From Trinickia fusca (GTDB lineage: Bacteria; Pseudomonadota; Gammaproteobacteria; Burkholderiales; Burkholderiaceae): DNA of 64,000 nucleotides. Location of the stretch: contig NZ_RBZV01000002.1 of assembly GCF_003628145.1 (NCBI RefSeq), positions 124,001-188,000 of the forward strand. Direction: 5' to 3'. This document shows positions 32,393-41,464 of this stretch, piece by piece. The position numbers and the translations under genes were made by a program. The notes under the pieces were generated by a model, which had not been told where the DNA came from, ran no database searches, and saw nothing but the letters and a program-made list of their open reading frames with translations. Position 1 is the first letter of the stretch. Every line of letters begins with the position of its first letter.

Positions 32393-32415
32393 TATGGGCG
32401 GGTCCGGGAATCCGG

Positions 32416-33348
32416 TCAGGTGGCGCGCACCGATTCTCCCCAAACGTCGTCGACATGCTGCTTCAATGCTTCGACGAACACGCGAATCTTCCTGGGCCGG
32501 TGGCGTGACGCCGGAAACAACGCGTGAATGCCGCCACTCGGCAGCGAATATTCGGGCAGCACGCGCACGAGCCGTCCCGCCGCAACATCGGCCGCGACGA
32601 TGAAGTCAGGCAACACCGCCAGCCCCCCACCCGCGAGCGCGGCCATCCACAGCGCGTAGGCGCTGTTGGCCGACATCGACGACTCGAAACGCACGGTCTG
32701 CTTGCCGCCATCGCGATGCTCGAACGTCCACGTCAGGGGCTGCTGCAATGCCGACAGTGACATGAACGGATAATCGACCAGCGCATCGAGCGTCTTCGGT
32801 GCGCCACGCCCGCCGAACACACCAGGATGCGCGACGAGCCAGTCCGCAAAGCCGCCGATGCGCACCGCCTGATAACTCGAATCGGCCAGCCGCCTGCCGA
32901 TGCGAACCGCCACGTCGATGCCTTCGTTCACGAGATCGGACAGATGATCGCCGACGAGCAGATCGATCTTGAGCGCCGGGTAGCGCTTACGCAACGCGAC
33001 GGCCACCGGGGCGACGACGGTCGCCCCGTACACGACCGAAGCCGTCACCCGCAACGTGCCGCGCGGCTCGACGGTGTCCTGGCCCGCCGCCTCGATCGCC
33101 TCTTCGGCATCGCGCACGATGCGCCGGCTCGCCTCGTAGAATGCCTCGCCCGCATCGGTCAGGCTCAGACGCCGCGTCGTGCGCACGAGCAAGCTGGCCC
33201 CCACCTCCGCTTCGAGCCGCTGCATATGCGTGCTGACCATCGTCTTCGCTAGCCCGAGCCTGAGCGCAGCGGCCGTCAGCGAGCCCGTTTCGACCACCGT
33301 CACGAACACGACGAGACGGTTCAAGTTGACTTCGTGGAGGTTCGACAT
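32416..33348 (-). CDS. LysR-family transcriptional regulator
   Basis: A 310-residue regulator from the ATG at 33346-33348. The helix-turn-helix (about 8-65) reads LNRLVVFVTVVETGSLTAAA and AKTMVSTHMQRLEAEVGASL. The effector-binding domain follows from about residue 92. It is divergent from the DsbA-GST-oxidoreductase genes with a 110-bp gap, so those are its likely targets. A longer frame to 33432 exists, but its extra residues lie in the promoter region. Confidence 0.9.
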   Translation of the reverse strand: MSNLHEVNLNRLVVFVTVVETGSLTAAALRLGLAKTMVSTHMQRLEAEVGASLLVRTTRRLSLTDAGEAFYEASRRIVRDAEEAIEAAGQDTVEPRGTLRVTASVVYGATVVAPVAVALRKRYPALKIDLLVGDHLSDLVNEGIDVAVRIGRRLADSSYQAVRIGGFADWLVAHPGVFGGRGAPKTLDALVDYPFMSLSALQQPLTWTFEHRDGGKQTVRFESSMSANSAYALWMAALAGGGLAVLPDFIVAADVAAGRLVRVLPEYSLPSGGIHALFPASRHRPRKIRVFVEALKQHVDDVWGESVRAT

Positions 33349-33458
33349 GTCGATTGTCCAATTTGGATGGACTAACAAACCATCATTATCCATCTTATCG
33401 AAACGTTCGGGGGTCGTTAATCTGCGCGTCATCGATCAACGAATTACGCAAAGTCACT

Positions 33459-34127
33459 ATGTCCATCGCTTCCGACCTTCGCATCCGCTATGTTTTCGAT
33501 CCGCTGTGCGGGTGGTGCTACGCCGCATCGCCGGCGATCGCGGGCCTTGCCGAGCGCTACGGTCTTGCCCTCGACATGCTGCCGTGGGGCCTGTTCGCCG
33601 ATGACGAACCGATGCGGCTGTCGCCCACCCTCGCTCATCACTTCTGGAGCAACGACGAACGCATCGCGCGCCTGACCGGCTTGCCGTTTTCGCAGGCCTA
33701 TCGCGACGACGTGCTGGGCGCGCACGGTAGTGCGGTCGACTCGCTGCCGGCGACGCGCGCGCTCACGCTCGTGCGAGAGACTGCTCCGGCCCGCGAGTTC
33801 GCCTATTTGCACCAGCTGCAGCGTGCGCGCTATGTCGATGGGCGCGACATTACGCGTGCCGATGTGTTGGCCGACCTGGCTGCCTCGCTCGATATCGACG
33901 CGCCCGAATTCGCCACACGCGTGGCCCACGGCCGCACGCTGGACAACACGACGGCGGCACGCATCGGCGAAGCTCGCACGCTGATGACACGCATCGCCAG
34001 CAACGGCGTGCCGGCACTCGTCGTGTCGATCGGCCGCAACGAACACGTCGTACATGGCGCCCCGCTGTATCGCGGCGCCGAGATTCTGCTGTCCGCCGTC
34101 GACTCACTCGTCTCTAACAACATTTGA
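33459..34127 (+). CDS. DsbA-family thioredoxin-fold protein (FrnE/HCCA isomerase-like)
   Basis: A 222-residue protein. The first strand RIRYVFDPLCGWCYAASPAI carries a C-G-W-C motif, near residues 17-20, followed by a helical insert and the cis-Pro loop NGVPALVV near 187. No signal peptide, so it is cytoplasmic, as FrnE-like oxidoreductases are. It is the first gene of a three-gene set with a GST and a flavin/iron-sulfur fusion enzyme, which points to thiol or electrophile metabolism. Substrate unknown. Confidence 0.85.
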   Translation: MSIASDLRIRYVFDPLCGWCYAASPAIAGLAERYGLALDMLPWGLFADDEPMRLSPTLAHHFWSNDERIARLTGLPFSQAYRDDVLGAHGSAVDSLPATRALTLVRETAPAREFAYLHQLQRARYVDGRDITRADVLADLAASLDIDAPEFATRVAHGRTLDNTTAARIGEARTLMTRIASNGVPALVVSIGRNEHVVHGAPLYRGAEILLSAVDSLVSNNI

Positions 34128-34154
34128 ACAACGACTCCATAAGGATAACGAATT

Positions 34155-34796
34155 ATGTCTACACCTACGCCCACTGCCGCACCGATCGTGTTGTATCGTC
34201 ATCCGCTGTCGGGCCACTCGCATCGCGTCGAGCTGTTCCTGTCTCTGCTTGGCCTGCCGGCCACGCTCGTCGACATCGACTTGCGGACCGGCGAGCACAA
34301 GCAGCCGCCGTTTCTCGCGCTGAACCCGCTCGGGCAACTACCGGTGCTGCGCGACGGCACGCTGGTCCTGACCGATTCGCAAGCGATCCTCGTCTACCTC
34401 GCCACGCGCTACGGAGACGAACGCTGGCTGCCTCGCGACCCCATCGGCGCGGCAGCCGTGCAACGGTTCATGTCGCTCGCCGCCGGTGAGCTCGTACAAG
34501 GGCCGATGAGTGCACGGCTCGTCACCGTGTTCGGCCTGCCGCGCGATCACGAAGCGGCCAAAGCCAGCGCGCATCGTCTGCTCGCCATGCTCGACGGACA
34601 TTTGACGGCGCATACGTTCCTCGCCGCCGAGCATCCGACCATCGCCGATCTCGCGCACTACGCCTACATCGCCCATGCCCCCGAAGGCGGCGTATCGCTC
34701 GAGGCCTATCCGCATGTGCGCAGCTGGCTCGCGCGCATCGAAGCGTTGCCGGGCTTCGTGCCGATGCGCGCCACGCGCGTCGCGCTGGCGGCTTAG
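34155..34796 (+). CDS. glutathione S-transferase
   Basis: A 213-residue cytosolic GST. The thioredoxin-like domain begins IVLYRHPLSGHSHRVELFLS (Ser in the active-site position), then LNPLGQLPVLRDG with the cis-Pro and LTDSQAILVYLATRYG with the Glu/Asp-Ser pair that binds the glutathione gamma-glutamyl group. The helical domain follows and includes TIADLAHYAYIAHAP with the N-capping box. 27 bp after the DsbA-like gene, 25 bp before the oxidoreductase gene. Confidence 0.92.
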   Translation: MSTPTPTAAPIVLYRHPLSGHSHRVELFLSLLGLPATLVDIDLRTGEHKQPPFLALNPLGQLPVLRDGTLVLTDSQAILVYLATRYGDERWLPRDPIGAAAVQRFMSLAAGELVQGPMSARLVTVFGLPRDHEAAKASAHRLLAMLDGHLTAHTFLAAEHPTIADLAHYAYIAHAPEGGVSLEAYPHVRSWLARIEALPGFVPMRATRVALAA

Positions 34797-34821
34797 CCGC
34801 TCAACCGACGGGAGGCCTTTC

Positions 34822-36945
34822 ATGTCGACGACTCCGCTTGCAGCCCCGCCCGGCTGGCCCTTCGCCGAATCGCCGTTTCACCGCGGCGAGCGCGCCGTCC
34901 AAGCGCGCGTCGGCGTGCTCGAGAAGATGAACGTGCAGGCACGCCGCGGCATCCGCGACTTCATGCCCGACCAGCATCGGCAATTCTTCGCGCAACTGCC
35001 GCTGCTGATCGTCGGTACGATGGATGAAGCCGGACAGCCGTGGGCATCGGTGCTGACCGGTGAGCCGGGGTTCGTCTCGTCGCCGCACGCGCGGCAACTG
35101 GACGTGCATGCTGCGGCAGGCTTCGCCGATCCGCTGCACGGCACGCTCAAAGCCGGCGCGTCGATCGGCCTGCTCGGCATCGAGCCGCATACGCGGCGGC
35201 GCAACCGCATGAACGGCACCGTCGTCCGTCATGATGCAAACGGCTTCTCCGTCGGAGTCAGCCAAAGCTACGGCAACTGTCCGCAATACATTCAAGCGCG
35301 CAAACCGATGTTCGTCGGCGACGAGGCCGAACGCAACGCGCCGCAGCCCGTCTTTCGCACCGATCGTCTCGATGACGCCATGCACGCGCTCGTCGCGAAC
35401 GCCGATACGCTCTTCATCGCGACGGCATTCACCGGTGATGCGGGCGGCACGTCGCCTGCTCGCGAGCATGGCGTGGACGTGTCGCATCGTGGCGGCAAGC
35501 CCGGCTTCGTGCGCATCGACGACGCGCAGACGTTGACGGTGCCCGACTTCGTCGGCAACTTCTTCTTCAATACGATCGGCAACCTGCAAGTGAATCCGCG
35601 GGCCGGCCTGCTGTTCATCGACTTCGCGAACGGCGATCTCCTCTACTTGGCGGTCGAAGCGCAGATCGTTTGGGATGGCGAAGAGGTCGAGGCCTTTGCC
35701 GGCGCCGAGCGACTCTTTCGCTTTCACATCAAGACGGCACTGCGCGTGGCGAATGTGCTGCCGTTGCGCTGGGGAGAGGCCGAGCTGTCGCCGCTGCTCG
35801 CGCGCACGGGCTCGTGGAGCGAGGCCGCACGCCGCCTCGAGGCCGAACACGCTCCCAAGCACGGTGATCGCGAGTTCGTCATTACGCGGATCGAAGACGA
35901 GAGCACGCTGATTCGCTCGTTCTATCTGACGCCGACCGACGGACAAGCCGTGCCGGCTCACAAGCCCGGCCAGTTCCTGCCGATCCGGCTCGACGTACCC
36001 GGCCAAGCGTCGCCCGTCGTACGCACGTATACGCTGTCGGATGCACCGAACGGCCACGGTTATCGCATCAGCGTCAAGCGTGAAGCGCACGGCACGGCAT
36101 CGCGCTGGCTGCACGATGAAGCGCGCGTGGGTACGACGATCAAGGCGCGCGCCCCAAGCGGCACGTTCACGCTGGACCTGCAATCGAAGCGTCCGGTGGT
36201 GCTGCTGTCGGCCGGCGTCGGCGTCACACCGATGATCGCGATGCTCAACACGGTGCTCGTCAACGATGGCCGCTCGCGCTATCCGCATCCGATTCACTTC
36301 ATTCACGGCGCACGCGACGGTCGTGCCCTGGCTTTCGGCCCGCACGTGCGCGCGCTGGCCGCACGCTATCCGAACCTCTCGGTGCATCTTCGCTTGAGCA
36401 CGCCCGATGAAACTGATCGCATCGGCGAAACGCACGACAGCGTCGGGCGAGTCGACCTTGCGCTGATCAAGCAGCTGCTGCCACTCGACGATTACGACTT
36501 CTACTTGTGCGGGCCGCTCGACTTCCTGCGCTCGCTGGCCGACGCGTTGCGCTCGATAGGCATACGCGACGAGCGGATCAAGCAAGAAGCGTTCGGCTCG
36601 ACCGGCCCTGCCGAGCCGCCTCCTCATGCCCAACCGCATGAGGACGCCAGGCTCGAAGGTACTGTCGTCGAATTCGTGAAGTCCGGCAAACAGGCGCTGT
36701 GGACGCGCGAGCATCGGTCGTTGCTCGACGTGGCGATATCGGCTGGCGTCGACCCGCTCTACAGCTGCCGCGCGGGAAACTGCGGCACCTGTGCGACTCG
36801 CCTGCTCGACGGCGAGGTCACTTACCGCATGCAGCCGACGGCCGAGCCCGCCGCCGACGAAGTGCTGATCTGCTGCGCCATGCCGAAGCGCGATGTTTCA
36901 TCGACGGACAACGGACAGCGCATACGCGTGGCGCTCGATCTATAG
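34822..36945 (+). CDS. PNPOx-like / ferredoxin reductase / 2Fe-2S ferredoxin fusion oxidoreductase
   Basis: A 707-residue cytoplasmic fusion, start ATG 34822 with GGGAGG upstream. Residues 1 to about 330 form a pyridoxamine-5'-phosphate-oxidase-like split-barrel domain (LLIVGTMDEAGQPWASVLTG; PDFVGNFFFNTIGNLQVNPR). About 350-600 is an FAD/NAD(P)H reductase: FAD box VRTYTLSDAPNG, NAD site VLLSAGVGVTPMIAML, and YDFYLCGPLDFLRSL. About 610-707 is a plant-type ferredoxin with CRAGNCGTC near 648-656 and a further Cys pair in LICC. Electrons would run from NAD(P)H through FAD and 2Fe-2S to a partner or to the N-terminal domain. Last gene of the set. Confidence 0.9.
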   Translation: MSTTPLAAPPGWPFAESPFHRGERAVQARVGVLEKMNVQARRGIRDFMPDQHRQFFAQLPLLIVGTMDEAGQPWASVLTGEPGFVSSPHARQLDVHAAAGFADPLHGTLKAGASIGLLGIEPHTRRRNRMNGTVVRHDANGFSVGVSQSYGNCPQYIQARKPMFVGDEAERNAPQPVFRTDRLDDAMHALVANADTLFIATAFTGDAGGTSPAREHGVDVSHRGGKPGFVRIDDAQTLTVPDFVGNFFFNTIGNLQVNPRAGLLFIDFANGDLLYLAVEAQIVWDGEEVEAFAGAERLFRFHIKTALRVANVLPLRWGEAELSPLLARTGSWSEAARRLEAEHAPKHGDREFVITRIEDESTLIRSFYLTPTDGQAVPAHKPGQFLPIRLDVPGQASPVVRTYTLSDAPNGHGYRISVKREAHGTASRWLHDEARVGTTIKARAPSGTFTLDLQSKRPVVLLSAGVGVTPMIAMLNTVLVNDGRSRYPHPIHFIHGARDGRALAFGPHVRALAARYPNLSVHLRLSTPDETDRIGETHDSVGRVDLALIKQLLPLDDYDFYLCGPLDFLRSLADALRSIGIRDERIKQEAFGSTGPAEPPPHAQPHEDARLEGTVVEFVKSGKQALWTREHRSLLDVAISAGVDPLYSCRAGNCGTCATRLLDGEVTYRMQPTAEPAADEVLICCAMPKRDVSSTDNGQRIRVALDL

Positions 36946-36971
36946 CATCGGCCATCGTCAACGGCAGCGCA

Positions 36972-37724
36972 TCACTGCGGATCCAACAGATTGCGCAGCA
37001 TGCGCTGCGGATTGGCGAAAAAAGCACGCAACACCTGATAGTGCTCGGTGTCTTCGTAAGCGACACGCGAAACGCCATCCGCGTCGAACTGATAGATCCA
37101 GGCATCCGGATACGCCATGAGGATCGGCGAATGCGTCGCGATGATGAACTGTGAATCGTCGACGACCAGATCGTGAATGCGCGCGAGCGCGGCGAGCTGG
37201 CGCTGAGGCGACAAGGCCGCCTCCGGTTCGTCGAGCAGATACAAGCCCCTCCCACCGAAGCGATTCATCAACAGCGCCATGAAAGACTCGCCATGCGACT
37301 GCTCATGCAGCGAATGGCCGCCGTACGAATTGATGATCGGTGGCCCGAAAGACGGCTCGTCATCGAGCCGCTCGATTTCGGTGGCAAGGTTGAAAAAGCT
37401 CTCCGCGCGCAAAAAGAAGCCGTCGCGCGGCTTCCTTATTCCTTTTGCAATCCTAAGATAATCGACGAGATTCGAATGCGAGGCGCGTGTGCCGAAGCGA
37501 AAGTTCTTCGTGCCGCCTTCGGGATTGAAACCCATCCCCACGGCAATCGCCTCGAGCAGCGTCGATTTACCCGAGCCGTTCTCGCCAATGAAGAACGTTA
37601 CTTTCGGATGCGGCTCTAGCGTCTCGAGCGCGCGAACGGACGGCAAACAAAATGGATATCGCTCGAACGAGTCGATTTTGTCGCGCTGTAAGGTAATTCG
37701 GCTGATGTACTGAGTGGAAATCAT
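36972..37724 (-). CDS. AAA/ABC-type ATPase (stand-alone, RecF/OLD-like)
   Basis: A 250-residue ATPase. Walker A IGENGSGKST is at 46-55, an ABC-like signature region around HSLHEQSHGESFMALL, Walker B GLYLLDEPEAALSP and a switch IIATHSPILM. It is a head-only SMC/ABC fold without a coiled coil. Similar single-domain proteins are found alone or with partner nucleases in defence modules. No partner gene is adjacent: the downstream gene converges and the upstream one is the divergent TelA operon. Function unknown. Confidence 0.85.
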   Translation of the reverse strand: MISTQYISRITLQRDKIDSFERYPFCLPSVRALETLEPHPKVTFFIGENGSGKSTLLEAIAVGMGFNPEGGTKNFRFGTRASHSNLVDYLRIAKGIRKPRDGFFLRAESFFNLATEIERLDDEPSFGPPIINSYGGHSLHEQSHGESFMALLMNRFGGRGLYLLDEPEAALSPQRQLAALARIHDLVVDDSQFIIATHSPILMAYPDAWIYQFDADGVSRVAYEDTEHYQVLRAFFANPQRMLRNLLDPQ

Positions 37725-38071
37725 GGCTACCGACGATGGGCCCGTGTGGCAGCCATTTTAAGCATTTGCACTGGGTGGAGCCTCCATTAATCGCTGCGCC
37801 CTAGCTGTCTATCGCGCGGCGCACCGTGCAATGAAGCGCCCACGTGCTACCTCCCTCTGCAGACGCTTACCTAGCTTACGGGAAGCATTCGACCGAGAAC
37901 CACTTCCTCGACGCGACGCGTATTTTTACATTACTTTTATACCCCGGAAATTAGCATCTCCATTCAGGCCGATCGGCAACGACGACCTAAAGCCGCGCGC
38001 AAAGATCACGGGGCCGCGGACTTGTTTATGGCGCCTTTATGGCGACAACATTACCGAGTGAAAGGAAATTT
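37725..38071. other. gene-free divergent region before the signalling operon
   Basis: About 350 bp with lower GC than its surroundings. It holds the start regions of the ATPase gene (minus) and the TelA operon (plus). A 9-bp direct repeat TTTATGGCG occurs at 38025-38033 and 38036-38044. No convincing -35/-10 pair was found. A short frame at 37831-38061 is rejected because of its composition. Confidence 0.5.
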
Positions 38072-39262
38072 GTGGAAAAAAACCTAGAAGAACCGGGAAC
38101 CTCTGCGGTAACGGCCCCGGGCACCTCCCTCATACCGGCACTCACCTACGAACTAAAGCCTGAACATCAGATGGACCTGAGCAGGTTGAGCAGCGAACAA
38201 GTCACCCGCGTCAATCAAATCGTAGCGAGCGTGGCCTTTGACGACACGAACAGTCTTTTGACATTCGGCGCCGACGCTCAGCAAGCCTTGAGCGCCCATC
38301 TGGACGAATTGCTCACCGGGTTGCGGACCAATCAAACCGGTCGTGCCGGCGAGATCACCCTGGCGCTCGCCACGACGCTCAAGGATCTGAACCTGACGAA
38401 GGTACAGGCAGAGATCAAAGACAGCGGAGGCATCGCGAGCGCGCTCGGGAAGCTCCCCGTCGTCGGCGGCTGGTTTTCCGCACTGCGCGCGCTCCACGAG
38501 AAAAGCAAGGAAATCTCCGATCACCTCGATGCGATCCTGCGTAAGGCTCAGTCGGATATGGTGGAGATCCGCTCGTGGAACGACAAGCTCGACCGGCTCG
38601 TCGAGAACACGATCGAGCACATTCAAAATCTCGAACTGTATATGGCGGCCGGGCAAATCATCATCAAGCGGGCCCGAGTCGAATTCCAGGACCGCCGCGA
38701 TAAAGCGCTCGAGACGAAGAACGTCCTGGAAATTACGCGCCTGCGCGACTTCGCGGAGCGCCTGAACGCGTTCGAGGCCAGAGTCGTACGGGTTCACCTC
38801 GGCCACACTCGCTCGATCGTCGTCGTACCCGAGATCAGGACGACGCAGACTGCCGCCTTCATCGAGATGAACAATCTCATGGACAGCATCCTGTTCGATC
38901 TGCCCGACCTGAAGAGCGCCATCATTCGCGTCGCTGCGCTCGGCAAGATCGCCAACGCATCGCACGACACCCAGATGCGCCGCGACCTCCGACGCGAGCT
39001 CGACGGCATCGCAAGCGACCAGTTGCAGACGACCTATCTCGCCGCGAAGGAAAGCCAAGGCGATTTCGCGGCCGATGTAGCCGCCCTTGCGCAGTCAGCC
39101 GACAAGTTGCTCGAGACGATCCGGCTCGGCGAAAAAATCGACGAAGCCAACGCGCAAAAACGCGTCAAGGCACTTGAAGACCTCTCGGGGCTGAACACCC
39201 GTTTCAAGGAGGGGCTGATCGAGGCCGGCAACCGATTCGTCTCGCCATCATCGGCACAGTAA
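38072..39262 (+). CDS. telA: TelA-family (toxic anion resistance) protein
   Basis: A 396-residue cytoplasmic protein of the TelA/KlaA family. Marker blocks are LGKLPVVGGWFSALRALHEK (about 135-154) and LVENTIEHIQNLELYMAAGQ (about 175-194). The rest is helical, with AQSADKLLETIRLGEKIDEA near the end. A GTG start at 38072 with AAAGGAA upstream is preferred over the ATG at 38039, which has no ribosome site. TelA proteins are linked to tellurite, membrane and cell-wall stress; the mechanism is not established. First gene of a seven-gene signalling operon. Confidence 0.88.
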   Translation: MEKNLEEPGTSAVTAPGTSLIPALTYELKPEHQMDLSRLSSEQVTRVNQIVASVAFDDTNSLLTFGADAQQALSAHLDELLTGLRTNQTGRAGEITLALATTLKDLNLTKVQAEIKDSGGIASALGKLPVVGGWFSALRALHEKSKEISDHLDAILRKAQSDMVEIRSWNDKLDRLVENTIEHIQNLELYMAAGQIIIKRARVEFQDRRDKALETKNVLEITRLRDFAERLNAFEARVVRVHLGHTRSIVVVPEIRTTQTAAFIEMNNLMDSILFDLPDLKSAIIRVAALGKIANASHDTQMRRDLRRELDGIASDQLQTTYLAAKESQGDFAADVAALAQSADKLLETIRLGEKIDEANAQKRVKALEDLSGLNTRFKEGLIEAGNRFVSPSSAQ

Positions 39263-39285
39263 TCCAACCCGCTCGCGGAGAAACG

Positions 39286-40569
39286 ATGTTTCAGATTCAA
39301 GGATTCTTCAACCCGTACCTGCCCGCCGGGGAAACGCGACTCGATGCAGTCCTGACCGTGACGTCCGATACGAAGGCGGTATCGACGTCGACCAATCGGA
39401 AGGTCGTCGGCTTTGTCCTCGACGTTTCCGGCTCGATGCGAGGTGAAAAACTCACGCAGGCGAAGCTCGCCGCCCGACGCGGCATCGATATGCTGCCGGA
39501 GGACGTCTGGTTTTTCGTGGTGGCCTTCTCGGGCACGGCAACGGTCGTGGTTCGAGCCTGCCCTGCCACTGCCGCCAACCGGGAGCGCGCCCATCATTCG
39601 ATCCAGAATCTCGATGCCGGCGGCAGCACCGCCATGTCGCGCGGCCTCGAGTTCGCCCTGCGCGAAGTTCAGAGCAGTGGCGCCGAGATCGCAAGCGTCT
39701 ACTTCGAAACAGACGGCGACAACAATCCCGACGACAACGAACTCCTCCCCCAGGTCCTCGCGGACTGCAAGGGAGTTTTCCAAGCGGAGTGCCGCGGCAT
39801 CGGCACGGACTGGAAGCCCGAGCAATTGCGTCGTATCGCCTCTGCCCTGCTCGGCACGGCAGACGCCATCCCCGACCCGGCTGGCCTCGAGCGGGATTTT
39901 CAAGCGTTCCTGGCGCGCTCGCTCTCCAAGGGGATTGCCAACGCGACGCTCAAGCTCTGGTCGCCCAAGGTCGTGAAAGTCACGACCGTGAAACAGATGA
40001 GCCCCGAGATCGCCGACCTGCTCCCCCTGGCCGTGCACGTGGACGACAAGACGATCCATGTGCCGCTGGGATCGTGGGGCGCCGAAACCCGCGACTACCA
40101 GGTGGCGTTTCAACTCCCGGCGGGAGCGATCGGCGACGAGATCCTCGCGTGCCGGGCAGCGGTCGTGTACCAGGATGGCTCGGACGAAATCAAGGTCGAC
40201 TGCGGCCCGATTGCGGTCGCCTGGTCCGAGGACGCCGCGCTGACGACCCGGATCGTCAAGGAGGTGGCGCATTACAACGGCCAGTCCGAACTGGCTGCTT
40301 CGATTCAAGAAGGTCTCGAGGCGAAGGCTCAAGGCGATGAAGATCTCGCCACGCGGCTTCTCGGTCGCGCGGCACAGATTGCGGCCCAGTCCGGCAACGA
40401 GGAAGTCACGCGTCGTCTGAAGAAGGTCGTGGACGTCGTGGACGCAACAGCCGGCACGGTTCGACTGAAACGCGCGGACAAAGGTGCCGAGATGGAGCTC
40501 GAGCTGGGCGGTACCCGCACGGTGCGCCGGAGCAGTGGCGCTGCCCCGGTGGCTGGTGAACACGCCTGA
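39286..40569 (+). CDS. von Willebrand factor A domain protein
   Basis: A 427-residue soluble protein. The VWA domain spans about 38-210 with a complete MIDAS site: D46-V-S48-G-S50 in VVGFVLDVSGSMRGEKL, the Thr loop in GGSTAMSRGLE and the Asp loop in ETDGDNNPDDNE. The C-terminal half is beta-rich with a helical end (about 320-400). VWA proteins with metal sites act as metal-dependent protein-interaction modules, as in TerY. 23 bp after telA, GGAG ribosome site present; same operon. Confidence 0.9.
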   Translation: MFQIQGFFNPYLPAGETRLDAVLTVTSDTKAVSTSTNRKVVGFVLDVSGSMRGEKLTQAKLAARRGIDMLPEDVWFFVVAFSGTATVVVRACPATAANRERAHHSIQNLDAGGSTAMSRGLEFALREVQSSGAEIASVYFETDGDNNPDDNELLPQVLADCKGVFQAECRGIGTDWKPEQLRRIASALLGTADAIPDPAGLERDFQAFLARSLSKGIANATLKLWSPKVVKVTTVKQMSPEIADLLPLAVHVDDKTIHVPLGSWGAETRDYQVAFQLPAGAIGDEILACRAAVVYQDGSDEIKVDCGPIAVAWSEDAALTTRIVKEVAHYNGQSELAASIQEGLEAKAQGDEDLATRLLGRAAQIAAQSGNEEVTRRLKKVVDVVDATAGTVRLKRADKGAEMELELGGTRTVRRSSGAAPVAGEHA

Positions 40570-40584
40570 GTCGCGAGGATCGCA

Positions 40585-41433
40585 ATGAATCTTGTTTGCC
40601 CGAAAGGCCACGTGTCCACCGATGCCGACTTCTGCTCCGAATGCGGCACCCCCATGCAAAAGGGAGCCTCTGTGCTGCGCGGCGTCCCGGCCTCGGCGAC
40701 GCCGCCCGCAGCAGCCGGCGGCAACGCGCAAAACTGTCCGGACTGCCTGACGCCGCGGCCCGCGGGCGCGCGATTTTGTGAAGTATGTCGTTACGATTTC
40801 GTCGCCGGCAAATCGTTCTCCGGACTTGCTGCGTCCACACCGGGCGAAGCATCCACGCCGCCCCCAGTGGCTTCGACTGTGACAGGTGACGACACCACGC
40901 CAAGCCCGGCAGCCGACACGCCCGCAGCCATTACCGCCGCTCCGACGGCTGATCGCGTTAGCGACGATCTCGTCGAGACCGACATCGCACTGGCGGCAGC
41001 AACAGCTGCCGCGTCTGCACCGGCCGGTGTCGCCGCTGTGCCCGCCTCGAGCGCCGATGTCGGCGCCCAGCGACTGAAGCTGCGCATCGTCGTCGACGCC
41101 TCGCTCTACGTCGAACCCTCGCCCGACACGCCCTGCCCGATCGACACACCGCCGAAGGTCTTCCATCTGGATCTCGACGAAAACACGCTCGGCCGTCAAT
41201 ACGAGGGGAAAGGTATCCACCCCGAGATCGTCATCCACGATCCGGGTATTTCACGTCGACACCTGAAATTCGTGCGGACGGCCTCCGGTGGCTACACCGC
41301 GCTCGAACTCGGCTCGTCCAACGGCACGCTTCACAACGGTGCACCGCTCGATGCGGGTATCGAAAAGCCAGTGAAACCAGGCGACCAGTTCACGCTCGGA
41401 ATGTGGACCCGCGTATTCGTCGAAGCGCGCTGA
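40585..41433 (+). CDS. double zinc-ribbon / FHA domain protein
   Basis: A 282-residue protein. N-terminal zinc ribbons: C-x3-H near residues 4-8 with CSECG near 17-21, then CPDC and CEVC near 52-71. A Thr/Pro/Ala-rich flexible linker (about 85-155) follows, then a C-terminal FHA domain with the phosphothreonine-binding residues in TLGRQYEG, ISRRHLKF and LGSSNGTLHNG. FHA domains bind phosphothreonine, so it is the likely partner and substrate of the kinase in the same operon, like GarA/OdhI for PknG. The Thr-rich linker is a candidate phosphorylation target. Confidence 0.9.
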   Translation: MNLVCPKGHVSTDADFCSECGTPMQKGASVLRGVPASATPPAAAGGNAQNCPDCLTPRPAGARFCEVCRYDFVAGKSFSGLAASTPGEASTPPPVASTVTGDDTTPSPAADTPAAITAAPTADRVSDDLVETDIALAAATAAASAPAGVAAVPASSADVGAQRLKLRIVVDASLYVEPSPDTPCPIDTPPKVFHLDLDENTLGRQYEGKGIHPEIVIHDPGISRRHLKFVRTASGGYTALELGSSNGTLHNGAPLDAGIEKPVKPGDQFTLGMWTRVFVEAR

Positions 41434-41464
41434 TCCCGTTCTCACGCATAAGAAGGAAAAAAAA

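Noticed and set aside
34801-36714. 637-codon open frame on the minus strand
   Set aside because: Complementary to the PNPOx/reductase/ferredoxin fusion gene, whose motifs are clear; no domain is visible in the antisense product.
37831-38061. 76-codon frame upstream of telA
   Set aside because: No ribosome site, random-looking composition, overlaps the start region of telA.
39034-41238. 734-codon open frame on the minus strand
   Set aside because: Antisense to telA, VWA and FHA genes; Gly/Arg/Cys-rich and without motifs.
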